From: Comamonas sp. BIGb0152
GTDB lineage: Bacteria > Pseudomonadota > Gammaproteobacteria > Burkholderiales > Burkholderiaceae_C
Direction of reading: 5' to 3'
DNA length: 64,000 bases
NCBI RefSeq assembly: GCF_024809975.1
Contig: NZ_JANUDY010000001.1
Coordinates: 1 to 64,000 of the forward strand
Part shown: in pieces, positions 53,388 through 62,062 of the stretch
Layout of the letters: each line of letters opens with the position of its first letter
Numbering within the stretch: the stretch's first letter is position 1
The notes under the pieces: model-generated
What the model was told of the DNA's origin: nothing
Seen by the model: the letters and a program-made list of their open reading frames with translations, nothing else
Database searches by the model: none
Program-made: the position numbers and the translations under genes

Positions 53388-54296
53388 ATGCAAGATTCTC
53401 TTTGGCAGCGCCTGCTGCCCTCCTTGGCCGTGTTGGGCTCGGTCAGTGCGCTGTGCCTGGGCACCAGCTTTGCCAAACACCTGTTCCCCGTCGTGGGTGC
53501 GCAGGGCACCACCGCCCTGCGTGTGGGCTTTTCTGCGCTGCTGCTGCTGCTCATCTGGCGCCCATGGCGCTTTGGCCCTAGCAAGGCAAACCTGGGGCAG
53601 ATCGCGATTTTTGGCGTGGTGCTGGGGCTCATGAACCTGCTGTTCTACATGGCGATCAAGCGCCTGCCCTTTGGCGTAACGGTGGCTATCGAATTTGTCG
53701 GCCCGCTGTCGGTGGCGGTGTGGACCTCGCGCCGGCTGCTCGATCTGGTCTGGCTGGGCCTGGCGGCCTTGGGCCTGTTCTTGCTGCTGGTGCTGCCGAT
53801 GTTTGGCGTGCAAACCAGCACGCTCGATCCGGTAGGCCTGTGCTACGCCATCATGGCCTCGGCCTGCTGGGCTGGCTATATTGTGCTGGGCAAGCGCGCT
53901 GGCCATATGCATGGCGGCATGGTGGTGTCGCTGGCCTTGCTGACCGCCGCCGTGGTCGTGGTGCCCTTTGGCATTGCCGAGGCGGGCGCCAAACTGCTGC
54001 AGCCCTCCATCTTGCTCTATGGCCTGGCGGTGGCGGCCATCTCCAGCGCCCTTCCCTATACCTTGGAGATGTTTGCGCTCAAACGGCTGAGCTCAGGTGC
54101 CTTTTCGACCATGCTGGCGACGGAGCCGGCCATTGCGGCGATTGCCGGCATGCTGGTGCTGGGCGAGCTGCTCAGCGCCACCCAGTGGTCGGCGATTGGG
54201 CTGATCATGTTTGCGGCCATGGGCAGCGCACTGACGGCCAAGCCTTCTACACCGCAACCGGCGGCGGCCAAGGCCGAGGGGCCGGCGGTCGCCTGA
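53388..54296 (+). CDS. EamA/RhtA-like amino-acid exporter
   Basis: The protein has 302 residues in ten predicted membrane helices forming two EamA repeats, the second starting near LDPVGLCYAIMASACWAGYI. KRLPFGVTVAIEFVGPLSVA and LPYTLEMFALKRLSSGAFST match the RhtA (threonine/homoserine efflux) branch of the DMT superfamily. The C-terminus is a Pro/Ala tail. Paired divergently with an Lrp-type regulator, an arrangement typical of amino-acid exporters. Inner membrane; substrate inferred from family. Confidence 0.88.
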   Translation: MQDSLWQRLLPSLAVLGSVSALCLGTSFAKHLFPVVGAQGTTALRVGFSALLLLLIWRPWRFGPSKANLGQIAIFGVVLGLMNLLFYMAIKRLPFGVTVAIEFVGPLSVAVWTSRRLLDLVWLGLAALGLFLLLVLPMFGVQTSTLDPVGLCYAIMASACWAGYIVLGKRAGHMHGGMVVSLALLTAAVVVVPFGIAEAGAKLLQPSILLYGLAVAAISSALPYTLEMFALKRLSSGAFSTMLATEPAIAAIAGMLVLGELLSATQWSAIGLIMFAAMGSALTAKPSTPQPAAAKAEGPAVA

Positions 54297-54312
54297 CCGG
54301 TTCTTGACGCGA

Positions 54313-54352
54313 TAAAAAAGCGCCTGCCGTCTACACGGCAAGCGCTTTTTTG
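54313..54352. terminator. Bidirectional terminator between exporter and murA-like gene
   Basis: AAAAAAGCGC-TGCCGT and ACGGCA-GCGCTTTTTT pair across a four-base loop with one mismatch per arm. A-runs and T-runs on both sides suit termination in both directions between the convergent genes. Confidence 0.92.
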
Positions 54353-54371
54353 TTGGCTACAGGCTGCTAGC

Positions 54372-55673
54372 TTAGTTCTCGCCCGCCCACTCCACCTTGG
54401 CGCCCAGGCTCTGCAGGTTCTCCACAAAGCGCGGGTGTGCGCGCTTGATGGGCGCGGCATTGCGGATTTCGGAGCGGCCTTCAATGCTGGCGGCCACCAT
54501 GAACAAGGCAATGGCCACGCGGATGATGTAGGGGCTCTCGACCACGGCAGGGCTCAGCGGGTTGCCGCCCAGCGTGACGATGCGGTGAGGGTCAGACGAG
54601 AACACATGGGCGCCGAACTTGGACAGCTCGCCGGTCCAGCCCAGCGCGCCGTCATAGACCTTGTTCCAGAACATGGCATTGCCCTCAGCGCGCACGCCCA
54701 GCGCGATGAAGATCGGCAGCAGATCGACCGGGAAATAAGGCCAGGGAGCGGCCTCCACCTTAGTCAGCACATTGCGGGTGAAAGGCGTCTCGACCTTGAG
54801 CGGGCCCTTGCGGATGGCACGCGACCAGCCGTCCTTGTGCTCGATCTGCACGCCAAACTTGGCAAAGGTGCGGTCGATCAGCGGGAAGTTGTCAGGCGTG
54901 CGGTTGCGCACCTGCACATCGCCACCGGTGATGGCGCCCAGCGCCAGGAAGGTGGTGATCTCGTGGAAGTCTTCCTCGAAGTGGAATTCACCCCCGCCCA
55001 GCTGCGCCACGCCATGCACGGTCAGACGCGAGGTGCCGATGCCCTCGATCTGGGCACCCAGCATGGCCATGAAACGGCAGAACTCCTGCACATGCGGCTC
55101 GCAGGCGGCATTGGTCAGCACCGAGCTGCCCTGGCCGGTGGCTGCGCACAGCACAAAATTCTCAGTGGTGGTGACCGAGGCATAGTCCAGCCAATGCTGG
55201 GTGGCCTGCAGCGGGCCATCGCAGCGCACGATCAGCGAGCCCTCGCCATGCTCGACCCGGCCCCCAAAGCGGCGGAACACCTCGATGTGCGGATCGATCT
55301 CGCGCACACCCAGGGTGCAGCCCTTGACGTTGTCCTCCAGCCGCGCCACGCCAAAGCGGGCCAGCAGCGGCGGCACCAGCATGATGGACGATCGCATCTC
55401 CTCGGGCAGGTGGTGCTTGCAGGCATCAAAATGCGTATCGCGGTGGTGCAGTTGGAGCACGCCGCTGGCGTAGTCCATCTCCACACTGGACCCGAGCTTG
55501 CCGAAAATGTCCAGGATCTTGCGCACATCGGTGATGTCGGGCACGCCGTGGAGCACCAGGGGCTGGTCCGTCAGCAAGGTGGCACACAGCACGGGCAAGA
55601 CTGCATTCTTGTTGGACGAGGGAATGATGCGGCCCTGCAAAGGGGTGCCGCCGTGCACGATGAGTTTGGACAT
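54372..55673 (-). CDS. UDP-N-acetylglucosamine 1-carboxyvinyltransferase-like protein
   Basis: The protein has 433 residues from the ATG at 55673. It has the MurA fold: MSKLIVHGGTPLQGRIIPSS then NKNAVLPVLCATLLTDQPLV (catalytic-lysine region), the flexible-loop Cys in NVKGCTLGVREIDPHIEVF, and IKRAHPRFVENLQSLGAKVE at the end. Known MurA transfers enolpyruvate from PEP to UDP-GlcNAc in the first step of peptidoglycan synthesis. The sequence differs from the usual betaproteobacterial MurA (SSNKNA and GCTLG where SGAKNA and GCAIG are standard), so it may be a second, divergent paralog. It lies downstream of a MetQ-like gene and not in a cell-wall cluster. Confidence 0.82.
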   Translation of the reverse strand: MSKLIVHGGTPLQGRIIPSSNKNAVLPVLCATLLTDQPLVLHGVPDITDVRKILDIFGKLGSSVEMDYASGVLQLHHRDTHFDACKHHLPEEMRSSIMLVPPLLARFGVARLEDNVKGCTLGVREIDPHIEVFRRFGGRVEHGEGSLIVRCDGPLQATQHWLDYASVTTTENFVLCAATGQGSSVLTNAACEPHVQEFCRFMAMLGAQIEGIGTSRLTVHGVAQLGGGEFHFEEDFHEITTFLALGAITGGDVQVRNRTPDNFPLIDRTFAKFGVQIEHKDGWSRAIRKGPLKVETPFTRNVLTKVEAAPWPYFPVDLLPIFIALGVRAEGNAMFWNKVYDGALGWTGELSKFGAHVFSSDPHRIVTLGGNPLSPAVVESPYIIRVAIALFMVAASIEGRSEIRNAAPIKRAHPRFVENLQSLGAKVEWAGEN

Positions 55674-55761
55674 GGATGGGGGGAGGTCGCGAATTCTGGA
55701 GTGGCCCGTGGCAGTGTGCGCTATCCGGGCCGACCCTGCATGGTACAGCGTCCAAAACAAC

Positions 55762-55789
55762 AAAAGGCACTCGGTTAGAGTGCCTTTTG
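55762..55789. terminator. Terminator after the MetQ-like gene
   Basis: AAAAGGCACTC and GAGTGCCTTTT form a perfect 11-bp stem with a six-base loop in the gap between the MetQ-like and MurA-like genes. The T-run is short but present on both strands. Confidence 0.82.
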
Positions 55790-55853
55790 TAAATAGCCGT
55801 CAACAAAGTGTTTTGTCTGGTGCCATGCCCTGGCTGGGCAAGTCCTTACCTGC

Positions 55854-56642
55854 TTAGAACGCAGGCACGACAGCGCCCTTGTACTTTTCCAGGATGAACT
55901 TCTTCACATCCTCGCCATGCAAGGCGCGGGTCAGCTTGGCAATGGCTTCGTCATTGGCGCGGTCAGCACGTGCAGCAATGATGTTGGTGTAGGGCGAATC
56001 AGCGCCTTCGATGAACAGCGCATCCTTGGTCGGATTGAGCTTGGCTTCAATCGCGTAGTTGGTGTTGATCAGGGCCAGATCCACATCACCCAGCGCGCGG
56101 GGCAGCAGGGGCGCTTCGAGTTCCTTGAACTTGAGCTTCTTGGGGTTCTTGGCGATATCCAGCGGGGTGGAGGTCAGCTTGGACGCGTCCTTGAGCTCGA
56201 TCAGGCCGTGCTTTTGCAGCAGCAGCAAGGCCCGGCCGCCATTGGACGGGTCATTGGGAATGGCCACCGTCGCGCCATCCTTCAGATCCTTGATGTTCTT
56301 GATTTTTTTGGAGTAGGCACCAAAGGGCTCCACATGCACCTTGCCGTTGGGCACTTGCACCAGCGAGCTCTTGCGGTCCTTGTTGTAGCTGTCCAGGTAA
56401 GGCTGGTGCTGGAAGAAGTTGGCATCGAGCTGCTTGTCTTCCACGGCGGCATTGGGCTGGATGTAGTCGCTGAATTCGCGCACTTGCAGATCCACACCCT
56501 CGGCCTTCAGCTTGGGCTTGATGAAATTGAGAATCTCGGCATGTGGCACCGGCGAGGCCGCCACTTTCAGCACCACATCAGCAGCATGGGCAGACACGGC
56601 CAGGGCCGCGATGGCAAGAACGGAAAGCGTTTTTTTGAACAT
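55854..56642 (-). CDS. MetQ/NlpA-family substrate-binding protein
   Basis: The protein has 262 residues. A signal peptide (LSVLAIAALAVSAHA) ends in a standard cleavage site without a lipobox cysteine, so it is a soluble periplasmic protein, unlike lipidated MetQ. LKVAASPVPHAEILNFIKP, DANFFQHQPYLDSYN and VAIPNDPSNGGRALLLLQKH are family signatures. It should bind D/L-methionine or a related compound for an ABC importer, but no ATPase or permease gene is adjacent; those must lie elsewhere. Its AT-rich promoter region carries inverted repeats, compatible with sulfur-responsive control. Confidence 0.9.
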   Translation of the reverse strand: MFKKTLSVLAIAALAVSAHAADVVLKVAASPVPHAEILNFIKPKLKAEGVDLQVREFSDYIQPNAAVEDKQLDANFFQHQPYLDSYNKDRKSSLVQVPNGKVHVEPFGAYSKKIKNIKDLKDGATVAIPNDPSNGGRALLLLQKHGLIELKDASKLTSTPLDIAKNPKKLKFKELEAPLLPRALGDVDLALINTNYAIEAKLNPTKDALFIEGADSPYTNIIAARADRANDEAIAKLTRALHGEDVKKFILEKYKGAVVPAF

Positions 56643-56744
56643 GGTTTTTTTGACAAATGAGAAAGACCAGCCCGGCTATGACACGAGATTTTTCTTGATG
56701 GGACTGAATCAAGACAACACAAGTCTAGCCCTAATCAGCATATC

Positions 56745-56792
56745 GATCAAAGAATATAAAGAGATTTGGTTATAAAGAATTTGATCTTTATA
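56745..56792. promoter_or_regulatory. AT-rich overlapping inverted repeats upstream of the MetQ-like gene
   Basis: GATCAAA (56745-56751) pairs with TTTGATC (56780-56786), and TATAAAG (56771-56777) pairs with CTTTATA (56786-56792). The block stands out as AT-rich in a GC-rich genome and sits between divergent genes. It is a candidate operator for a sulfur or methionine regulator such as a CysB-type protein; that identity is a guess. Confidence 0.45.
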
Positions 56793-56841
56793 CCCACCCA
56801 ACGCAGTCAGCGGGCGGTGTGATCGCGCTATGCTTTCGCCC

Positions 56842-57096
56842 ATGTCTACCCCGTTTGACCCCGAGCAGCTGCTGCGCCTGCTCACCACCCCCATGCCCTT
56901 TGGCAAGTACCAGGGCCGTGCGATTGCCGACTTGCCGGGCAACTACCTCAACTGGTTTGCGCGTGAAGGCTTTCCCAAAGGGGACCTGGGCCGGCTGCTG
57001 GCGCTGATGCACGAGATCGACCACAACGGCCTGGGCGAGCTGCTGCAGCCTTTGCGCGCCAGCCTGCCTCCCCCCGCCACGCCACCGCGCCATTAA
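56842..57096 (+). CDS. DUF3820 family protein
   Basis: The protein has 84 residues from the ATG at 56842; a start 12 bases earlier is possible. It carries the DUF3820 signature PMPFGKYQGRAIADLPGNYL followed by NWFAREGFPKGDLGRLLALM. The family is small, cytoplasmic and has been compared to DNA/RNA-associated quorum-type proteins without firm function. A terminator follows immediately. Confidence 0.88.
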   Translation: MSTPFDPEQLLRLLTTPMPFGKYQGRAIADLPGNYLNWFAREGFPKGDLGRLLALMHEIDHNGLGELLQPLRASLPPPATPPRH

Positions 57097-57125
57097 AAAA
57101 CCCGCAGGCTGCAAGCAGCTGCGGG
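57095..57125. terminator. Bidirectional terminator between DUF3820 and the Ala-rich protein gene
   Basis: CCCGCAG and CTGCGGG pair around an 11-base loop that folds further (CTGC/GCAG). On the minus strand six T residues follow, so it mainly serves the gene at 57175-57630; it also fits the plus-strand gene. Confidence 0.88.
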
Positions 57126-57174
57126 TCGTTTGGTGCAGGCCTGGCTGGAACAGCACAGGCCTGGGACGGCTGGT

Positions 57175-57630
57175 TTACTTGACGGCAGAGCGGGCTGCGT
57201 CGGCCTTGGCCTTGGCTTCATCTGCTTTTTTCTGCAGATCGGCGGCTTCGGTTTCAGCCTTCTTGGCTTCGGCTTCCTTGGCTGCGGTTTCTTCCTTGCT
57301 CTTGTCACCGCCCATGGCGCCCGCCATGGCACTGCCGGCCATGGTGCCAGCAACGGCGCCCACGGCAGCCGCGCCCATGGTGCCCATCATGCCGGAGCCG
57401 CCGGCGGCCGGTGCCGCAGCCGCTGGTGCTGCCGCAGCGGGGGCAGCCGCTGCAGGTGCAGCCGCTGCTGGCGTTGCAGGCTTGGCGGCAGGGGCTGGTG
57501 CCGCCTTTTGCGTGGCTGCGGGGCGCTTGACACCGCCACCCATGCGCTTGGCGTGGGCCAGACCTGGCAAAACCAGGCCGGCGATGGTCAAAGCAAGAAC
57601 GGATGCAGAGGTGCGAAAAGAGGGGTTCAC
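57175..57630 (-). CDS. Exported Ala-rich protein with glycine zipper and coiled coil
   Basis: The protein has 151 residues. A signal peptide ends near GLAHA, and the mature start AKRMGGGVKRPAATQKAAP resembles the opening of exported Tim44-like proteins, but the Tim44 domain itself is absent. Five PAAAA-type repeats follow, then a glycine-zipper-like helix (MGAAAVGAVAGTMAGSAMAG) and a charged coiled coil (KEETAAKEAEAKKAETEAAD). It may associate with the membrane through the glycine zipper. Function unknown. The Ala-repeat DNA is itself repetitive (GCCGCAGCnGGn) and could vary in length. Confidence 0.75.
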   Translation of the reverse strand: MNPSFRTSASVLALTIAGLVLPGLAHAKRMGGGVKRPAATQKAAPAPAAKPATPAAAAPAAAAPAAAAPAAAAPAAGGSGMMGTMGAAAVGAVAGTMAGSAMAGAMGGDKSKEETAAKEAEAKKAETEAADLQKKADEAKAKADAARSAVK

Positions 57631-57861
57631 GACGAATTTTCCAAATAAAAGGCCAGGGCTGCAGGCGTGGTGCCTGCGTGCCTACCAGGGGTACATGAGG
57701 GGAAGCGCTGAGAATTCAAGTGCTTGGAAGCACCTGCCGGCAGCGGTATGGCTCGGCTTTGGTTATTCGTTATGCGTAGCGCGCAGCTACAAATATTGTA
57801 GAGCAAGCGCACGGCAGGGGGCGATCTGCAAGGCTTTCGCCGCCGCCTGCCTGCGCTTTGG

Positions 57862-58509
57862 TCAGGCGCCCCCCGTGCTCTCCAGGCCGCTGTACACCCA
57901 CCAGGCCAGCGCCAACATCATCACGCCGGTAAAGCCATCCATCACGCGCCAGGCCAGAGGCTTGGCAAACAGGGTTTGCAGGCGTCGGCCGGCACTGGCC
58001 AGCATCACAAACCAGGCCAGGCTGGCGCAGGCCGCACCCAGCACAAAGATCCATTTCAGGCTGCCATCCTGGCGCGCACCGATCGTGCCCACCAGCACCA
58101 CCGTGTCCAGGTAGACATGGGGGTTGAACAAGGTGATGACCACCAAGGCACCGAGCACGCGCCACAAACCGCGCCGCGCTGCCGCAGTGGGCGCCGCCGG
58201 GCCATCGGTTGCAGATGCAGCGCCAGCCGGCACGGCCATGCGCCACAGGGCCATCAGGCCGTAGGCCAGCAAAAAGATCGCACCGCCCAAAGTCAGGTAG
58301 TAGGCCAGGGTGGGCGATTCGCCCAGCACCTGGGCCATGCCGGCCACGCCGATGCCGATCAGCAGCGCATCACTGACCACGCACCAGGCGACGCAGGCGC
58401 GCACATGCTCGCCGCTCACTGCCTGGCGCAGCACATACAGGTTTTGCGCACCGATCGAGACGATCAAGGACAGGCAAACCGTAAAGCCTGCCAGCCAAGT
58501 TGAAGCCAT
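57862..58509 (-). CDS. argO: LysE/ArgO-family arginine exporter
   Basis: The protein has 215 residues from the ATG at 58509; ATGs at 58524 and 58548 would extend it. It has six membrane helices; LSLIVSIGAQNLYVLRQAVS is the family's N-terminal signature and LFNPHVYLDTVVLVGTIGAR the second-repeat one. It exports arginine or lysine across the inner membrane. It is divergent from an ArgP-like LysR gene across an AT-rich 85-bp region, the classical argO-argP arrangement. A 20-residue Ala/Pro/Gly stretch in the central loop is an addition relative to E. coli ArgO. Confidence 0.9.
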   Translation of the reverse strand: MASTWLAGFTVCLSLIVSIGAQNLYVLRQAVSGEHVRACVAWCVVSDALLIGIGVAGMAQVLGESPTLAYYLTLGGAIFLLAYGLMALWRMAVPAGAASATDGPAAPTAAARRGLWRVLGALVVITLFNPHVYLDTVVLVGTIGARQDGSLKWIFVLGAACASLAWFVMLASAGRRLQTLFAKPLAWRVMDGFTGVMMLALAWWVYSGLESTGGA

Positions 58510-58594
58510 TGTTGTTGTCCACATGGCAGCCATTGTGCGGCGCGTCATTAAATAAGTAAAATTAAAGAATCTTAGTCAAATGAAGCAAAACTAA

Positions 58595-59497
58595 ATGCTG
58601 GATTATCTTGGACTGGCGGCTCTGGCGGCCGTGGTGCGCGAAGGCAGCTTTGAGCGCGCAGCCAAAAAACTCCATGTCACGCCGTCGGCGGTGTCGCAGC
58701 GCATCAAGCAATTGGAGGAGCGCACCGGCCAGGTGCTGGTGCAGCGCGGCAACCCCTGCACGGGCACCGAGGCGGGCCTGCGCCTGTGCCTGCACCTGGA
58801 GCAGGTCGCGCTGCTGGAGAACGCCTTGCGCCGCAGCAACCCCGATCTGCTGCCCGACGCGCCGGTCGCCCCCACCATCAAGCTGGCCGTCAATGCCGAT
58901 TCGCTCTCGACCTGGTTCATGGAGGCGATGGCCGAGTTCACCGCCGCCGGCAACGAGCTGTTGGACCTGCGCGTCGACGACCAGGACCACACCGCGCAGG
59001 CACTGCGCGAAGGCGCCGTGCTGGGTGCCGTCACCGGCACCAGCGGCCAGATCCCCGGCTGCAACAGCTGGCCGCTGGGCACCATGCGCTATGTGGCAGC
59101 GGCCAGCCCTGGGTTCATGGCGCGTTATTTTGCGCAGGGCGTCAACACCCAGAGTTTGGCGCAGGCCCCGATCATGACCTTTGACCGCAAGGACCGGCTC
59201 CAGGACCAGTGGCTGCAAGCCCATGGCCTGGCATCGCGGGGCAGCGGGCCCCGGCATTTTCTGCCCTCCAACCAGGGCTATGTGCGCGCCTGCGAGATTG
59301 GCATGGGCTGGGGCATGCACCCCACGGTGCTGATTGCCGACCAGCTTGCACGCGGCATCTTGGTGCCGCTGGTGCCCGATAACCCGCTTGATGTGCCGCT
59401 GTACTGGGCCTTGCCGCGCAGCGCGCAAGCCAGCCTGGCACGCCTGACCGACTGCGTCATGCGGGCTGCCAGCCGGGTGCTCACGCCCGCGCCTTGA
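58595..59497 (+). CDS. argP: ArgP (IciA)-like LysR regulator
   Basis: The protein has 300 residues. It begins MLDYLGLAALAAVVREGSFE, then KKLHVTPSAVSQRIKQLEER, closely matching ArgP. The effector domain includes NADSLSTWFMEAMAEF, the segment that in ArgP binds arginine or lysine. ArgP activates argO when basic amino acids are in excess; the exporter gene lies divergently next to it. The region between the starts is AT-rich (AAATAAGTAAAATTAAAG) as expected of an ArgP site. Confidence 0.92.
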   Translation: MLDYLGLAALAAVVREGSFERAAKKLHVTPSAVSQRIKQLEERTGQVLVQRGNPCTGTEAGLRLCLHLEQVALLENALRRSNPDLLPDAPVAPTIKLAVNADSLSTWFMEAMAEFTAAGNELLDLRVDDQDHTAQALREGAVLGAVTGTSGQIPGCNSWPLGTMRYVAAASPGFMARYFAQGVNTQSLAQAPIMTFDRKDRLQDQWLQAHGLASRGSGPRHFLPSNQGYVRACEIGMGWGMHPTVLIADQLARGILVPLVPDNPLDVPLYWALPRSAQASLARLTDCVMRAASRVLTPAP

Positions 59498-59614
59498 TCT
59501 TCAGCACCCGTCTGTCAGCCTGGTGCAGGCCGCTGCACCTATGATGCGAACAGGCGCAGCGGCTGCGCTGCCGCAGAGGGAGGCATTCATGGTTTTCATT
59601 GGAAAGAGCACAGC

Positions 59615-60601
59615 ATGATTGAGGTGCAGGATCTCATCGTCGACTACCCCGGCCACCGCGCGCTGCATGGCGTGAGCCTGCAGATCGAGGCGGGCACCGT
59701 CACCGCCTTGGTGGGCCCCAACGGCGCGGGAAAATCCACCCTGCTGCGCTGTATCACCGGGCTGGAATCCCCGCTGAGCGGCAGCACCCGGGTGGCGGGC
59801 ATCGATGTGCAGCAAGCGCCCCGCCGCGCCCACGAGCACATGGGCTATCTGTCCGATTTCTTCGGGCTCTACGAGACCCTGAGCGTGGCCCAGTGCCTGC
59901 AATACGCGGCCGAAAGCCAGGGCCTGAGCCGCAAGGCCGCCACCGCGCGCGTGCATGCCGTGGCCGAGCAATTGGCGCTGACTGCCAAGCTGGGCAATGC
60001 CACGCGCAACCTCTCGCGCGGCCAGCGCCAGCGCGTGGCCATTGGCCAGGCCATCATCCATGAGCCCCAGGTGCTGCTGCTCGATGAGCCGGCCAGCGGG
60101 CTCGATCCGGAGGCGCGCAGCAGCCTCTCCAGCCTGTTCCGCCAGCTGCAGGCGCAAGGCATGACCTTGGTGGTCTCCAGCCACATCCTGAGCGAGCTGG
60201 ACGAGTACTGCAGCCATATTCTGTCGATCCGCGAAGGCCGCATCACCAGCCATGGCCCCTTGAATGGCATGGCGGGCACTGGCGGCACAGGCGCCCTGCC
60301 CGCCGAGCTGGTGATGCAAGTGGCGCTGGCCGCGCCGCTGGCCCAGCCCGATGCGGCGCTGGCCGGCTACCGCCTGGTCGACATGCGTGCGGGCCGCGAT
60401 GGCAGCGCCTCTCATATCTTGTGGATTGGCATGCCCGCACAAGACACCGCTGCCCGGGTGCAGCTGCTGCAGCAATTGGTGGGCCACGGCGCGCAGGTGC
60501 TGGGCTACCAAGAGGCGCGTACCAGCCTGCAGGAGCGCTACCAGCAAAGCCTGCAAGCCCCCGTCGATCCCCAAGCGCTGTTTGCCAAGGAGTGGCCATG
60601 A
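59615..60601 (+). CDS. ABC transporter ATP-binding protein
   Basis: The protein has 328 residues, starting at an ATG with GGAAAGAG upstream. Walker A is GPNGAGKST, the signature LSRGQRQR, Walker B LLLDEPASGLD, followed by the switch His in VVSSHILSE. The 100-residue C-terminal extension is typical of exporters of the CcmA/NatA/GldA type. Its stop overlaps the permease start as ATGA, so the two form one transporter. The substrate is not predictable. Confidence 0.92.
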   Translation: MIEVQDLIVDYPGHRALHGVSLQIEAGTVTALVGPNGAGKSTLLRCITGLESPLSGSTRVAGIDVQQAPRRAHEHMGYLSDFFGLYETLSVAQCLQYAAESQGLSRKAATARVHAVAEQLALTAKLGNATRNLSRGQRQRVAIGQAIIHEPQVLLLDEPASGLDPEARSSLSSLFRQLQAQGMTLVVSSHILSELDEYCSHILSIREGRITSHGPLNGMAGTGGTGALPAELVMQVALAAPLAQPDAALAGYRLVDMRAGRDGSASHILWIGMPAQDTAARVQLLQQLVGHGAQVLGYQEARTSLQERYQQSLQAPVDPQALFAKEWP

Positions 60602-61965
60602 ATCCGGAATTTCGCCGCCAGCTCAGCCTGGAGCTGAGCCCTGCGCGCCTGGTGCTGATGCCCGCCATCTTGCTGATGCTGGCCATCTGCGTCTTCGTGA
60701 TCGAGGGCCAGCAGCCCCTGGTGTATGTACACAAAGGCGCGCTGACCCTGGTCGGCCTGCTGGCCGCCTGCGTGGGCACCTTCACCGCGCTGTCTAGCAT
60801 CAATGACGAGCTGAGCGAGCGCACCTGGGACCAGCAGCGCATGAGCGCCATGGGCCCCTGGCGCATGGCCTGGGGCAAGTTGCTGGGCGGCCCCAGCTAT
60901 GCCTGGTACGGGGCCTTGCTGTGCGCGGCCGCTGCATTGCTGAGCGGCATCTGGTTGGGCGAGACGGCCGATACCCTGCTGGTGCTCTTCCTGACCCTGG
61001 TCGGCGCCTGCGCGCTGCACAGCGCCATGATGGCCAGCCGCCTCTACAGCATGGACCCCAACAAACCGGCCTCCAGCCGCAGCATCTGGGTACTGGTGGT
61101 GCTGGTGTTCTTGCTGCTGCAGCTGGTCAGCAGCCTGGTGGTGGGGCTGGACGCGCTGCTGGGCGGCCAGCACGGCGGCGCTTGGTGGGGCTTGCCCCTG
61201 AACGCTGCCAGCTTGCTGCTGATTTTTGCCATCGCCAGTTTGCTGCTGGGCCTGTTGGCGCTGTGGCGGGCGATGTCCATGCAGCTGTCGGTGCCCACCA
61301 CGCCCTGGGCCTGGGCGCTGGGCAATGCTGCGGTCTGCCTGCTGCTGGTGGGCCTGGTGCCCAGTGGCACCGGCCGGGCACTCACCGGCATGCTGCTGCT
61401 GGCCCTGGCCACCTACTACGCCGCAGCGCTGGAGAGCCAGGTCGCCCAGCGCTGGCGCACCCTGCTGTACAGCGCGCAGCACGGCCAGTGGCGGCGCTTT
61501 TGGCAGAACATGCCGCTGTGGCCCATCAGCTGGTGCATGGCCTTTGCCGTGCTGCTGCCCGCCTATTTGGTCTGGAACGCGGATCCGCTGTCCAACCGCT
61601 CGCAGCTGGGTCCGCTGGCGCTGATGGTGCTGCTGCATGTGCTGCGCGACTGCGGCATCTACCTGGTCTTCTCACTGCGCAAAAGCAGCCGCTCGCCGCT
61701 GGGCATGACCTTGCTGGTGGTGTTTGTGCTCAGCGCCATCTTGCCGGCCATGTTCTGGTCGCTGGGCCTGGCACCGCTGTTCGAGCCCTTGTTTGGTGCC
61801 TTTGATGCGCGCCTGTCCTCCAACTTCCAGCATGCCCCGGCGCTGGGCTGGCTGGCCTGGAGCGGCATGCTGCTGCAGCTGGCCGTGCTGGCCGTGGCGC
61901 TGGTGTGGCGGCTCAAGGCCATCACGCCGCGCAGTGGGGGCAAGGACGATATCTTTGCGCTGTAA
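60598..61965 (+). CDS. ABC transporter permease
   Basis: The protein has 455 residues from the ATG at 60598. It has about ten hydrophobic segments, starting LVLMPAILLMLAICVFVIEG and including YGALLCAAAALLSGIWLGET, ILVVLVFLLLQLVSSLVVGL-like helices and PAMFWSLGLAPLFEPL near the end. It fits the ABC-2 type of exporter permeases in length and topology but no detailed family is apparent. Partner of the overlapping ATPase gene. Confidence 0.85.
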   Translation: MNPEFRRQLSLELSPARLVLMPAILLMLAICVFVIEGQQPLVYVHKGALTLVGLLAACVGTFTALSSINDELSERTWDQQRMSAMGPWRMAWGKLLGGPSYAWYGALLCAAAALLSGIWLGETADTLLVLFLTLVGACALHSAMMASRLYSMDPNKPASSRSIWVLVVLVFLLLQLVSSLVVGLDALLGGQHGGAWWGLPLNAASLLLIFAIASLLLGLLALWRAMSMQLSVPTTPWAWALGNAAVCLLLVGLVPSGTGRALTGMLLLALATYYAAALESQVAQRWRTLLYSAQHGQWRRFWQNMPLWPISWCMAFAVLLPAYLVWNADPLSNRSQLGPLALMVLLHVLRDCGIYLVFSLRKSSRSPLGMTLLVVFVLSAILPAMFWSLGLAPLFEPLFGAFDARLSSNFQHAPALGWLAWSGMLLQLAVLAVALVWRLKAITPRSGGKDDIFAL

Positions 61966-62062
61966 GGCGCTCACAAGCCGTGGCTAGCAGCTGTCAGCGG
62001 TGGCTAGTGGCTGCAAATGATTGCAAATGGCTGCCAGCTGCTGCCAGCGGCCGCTGGGCGCC

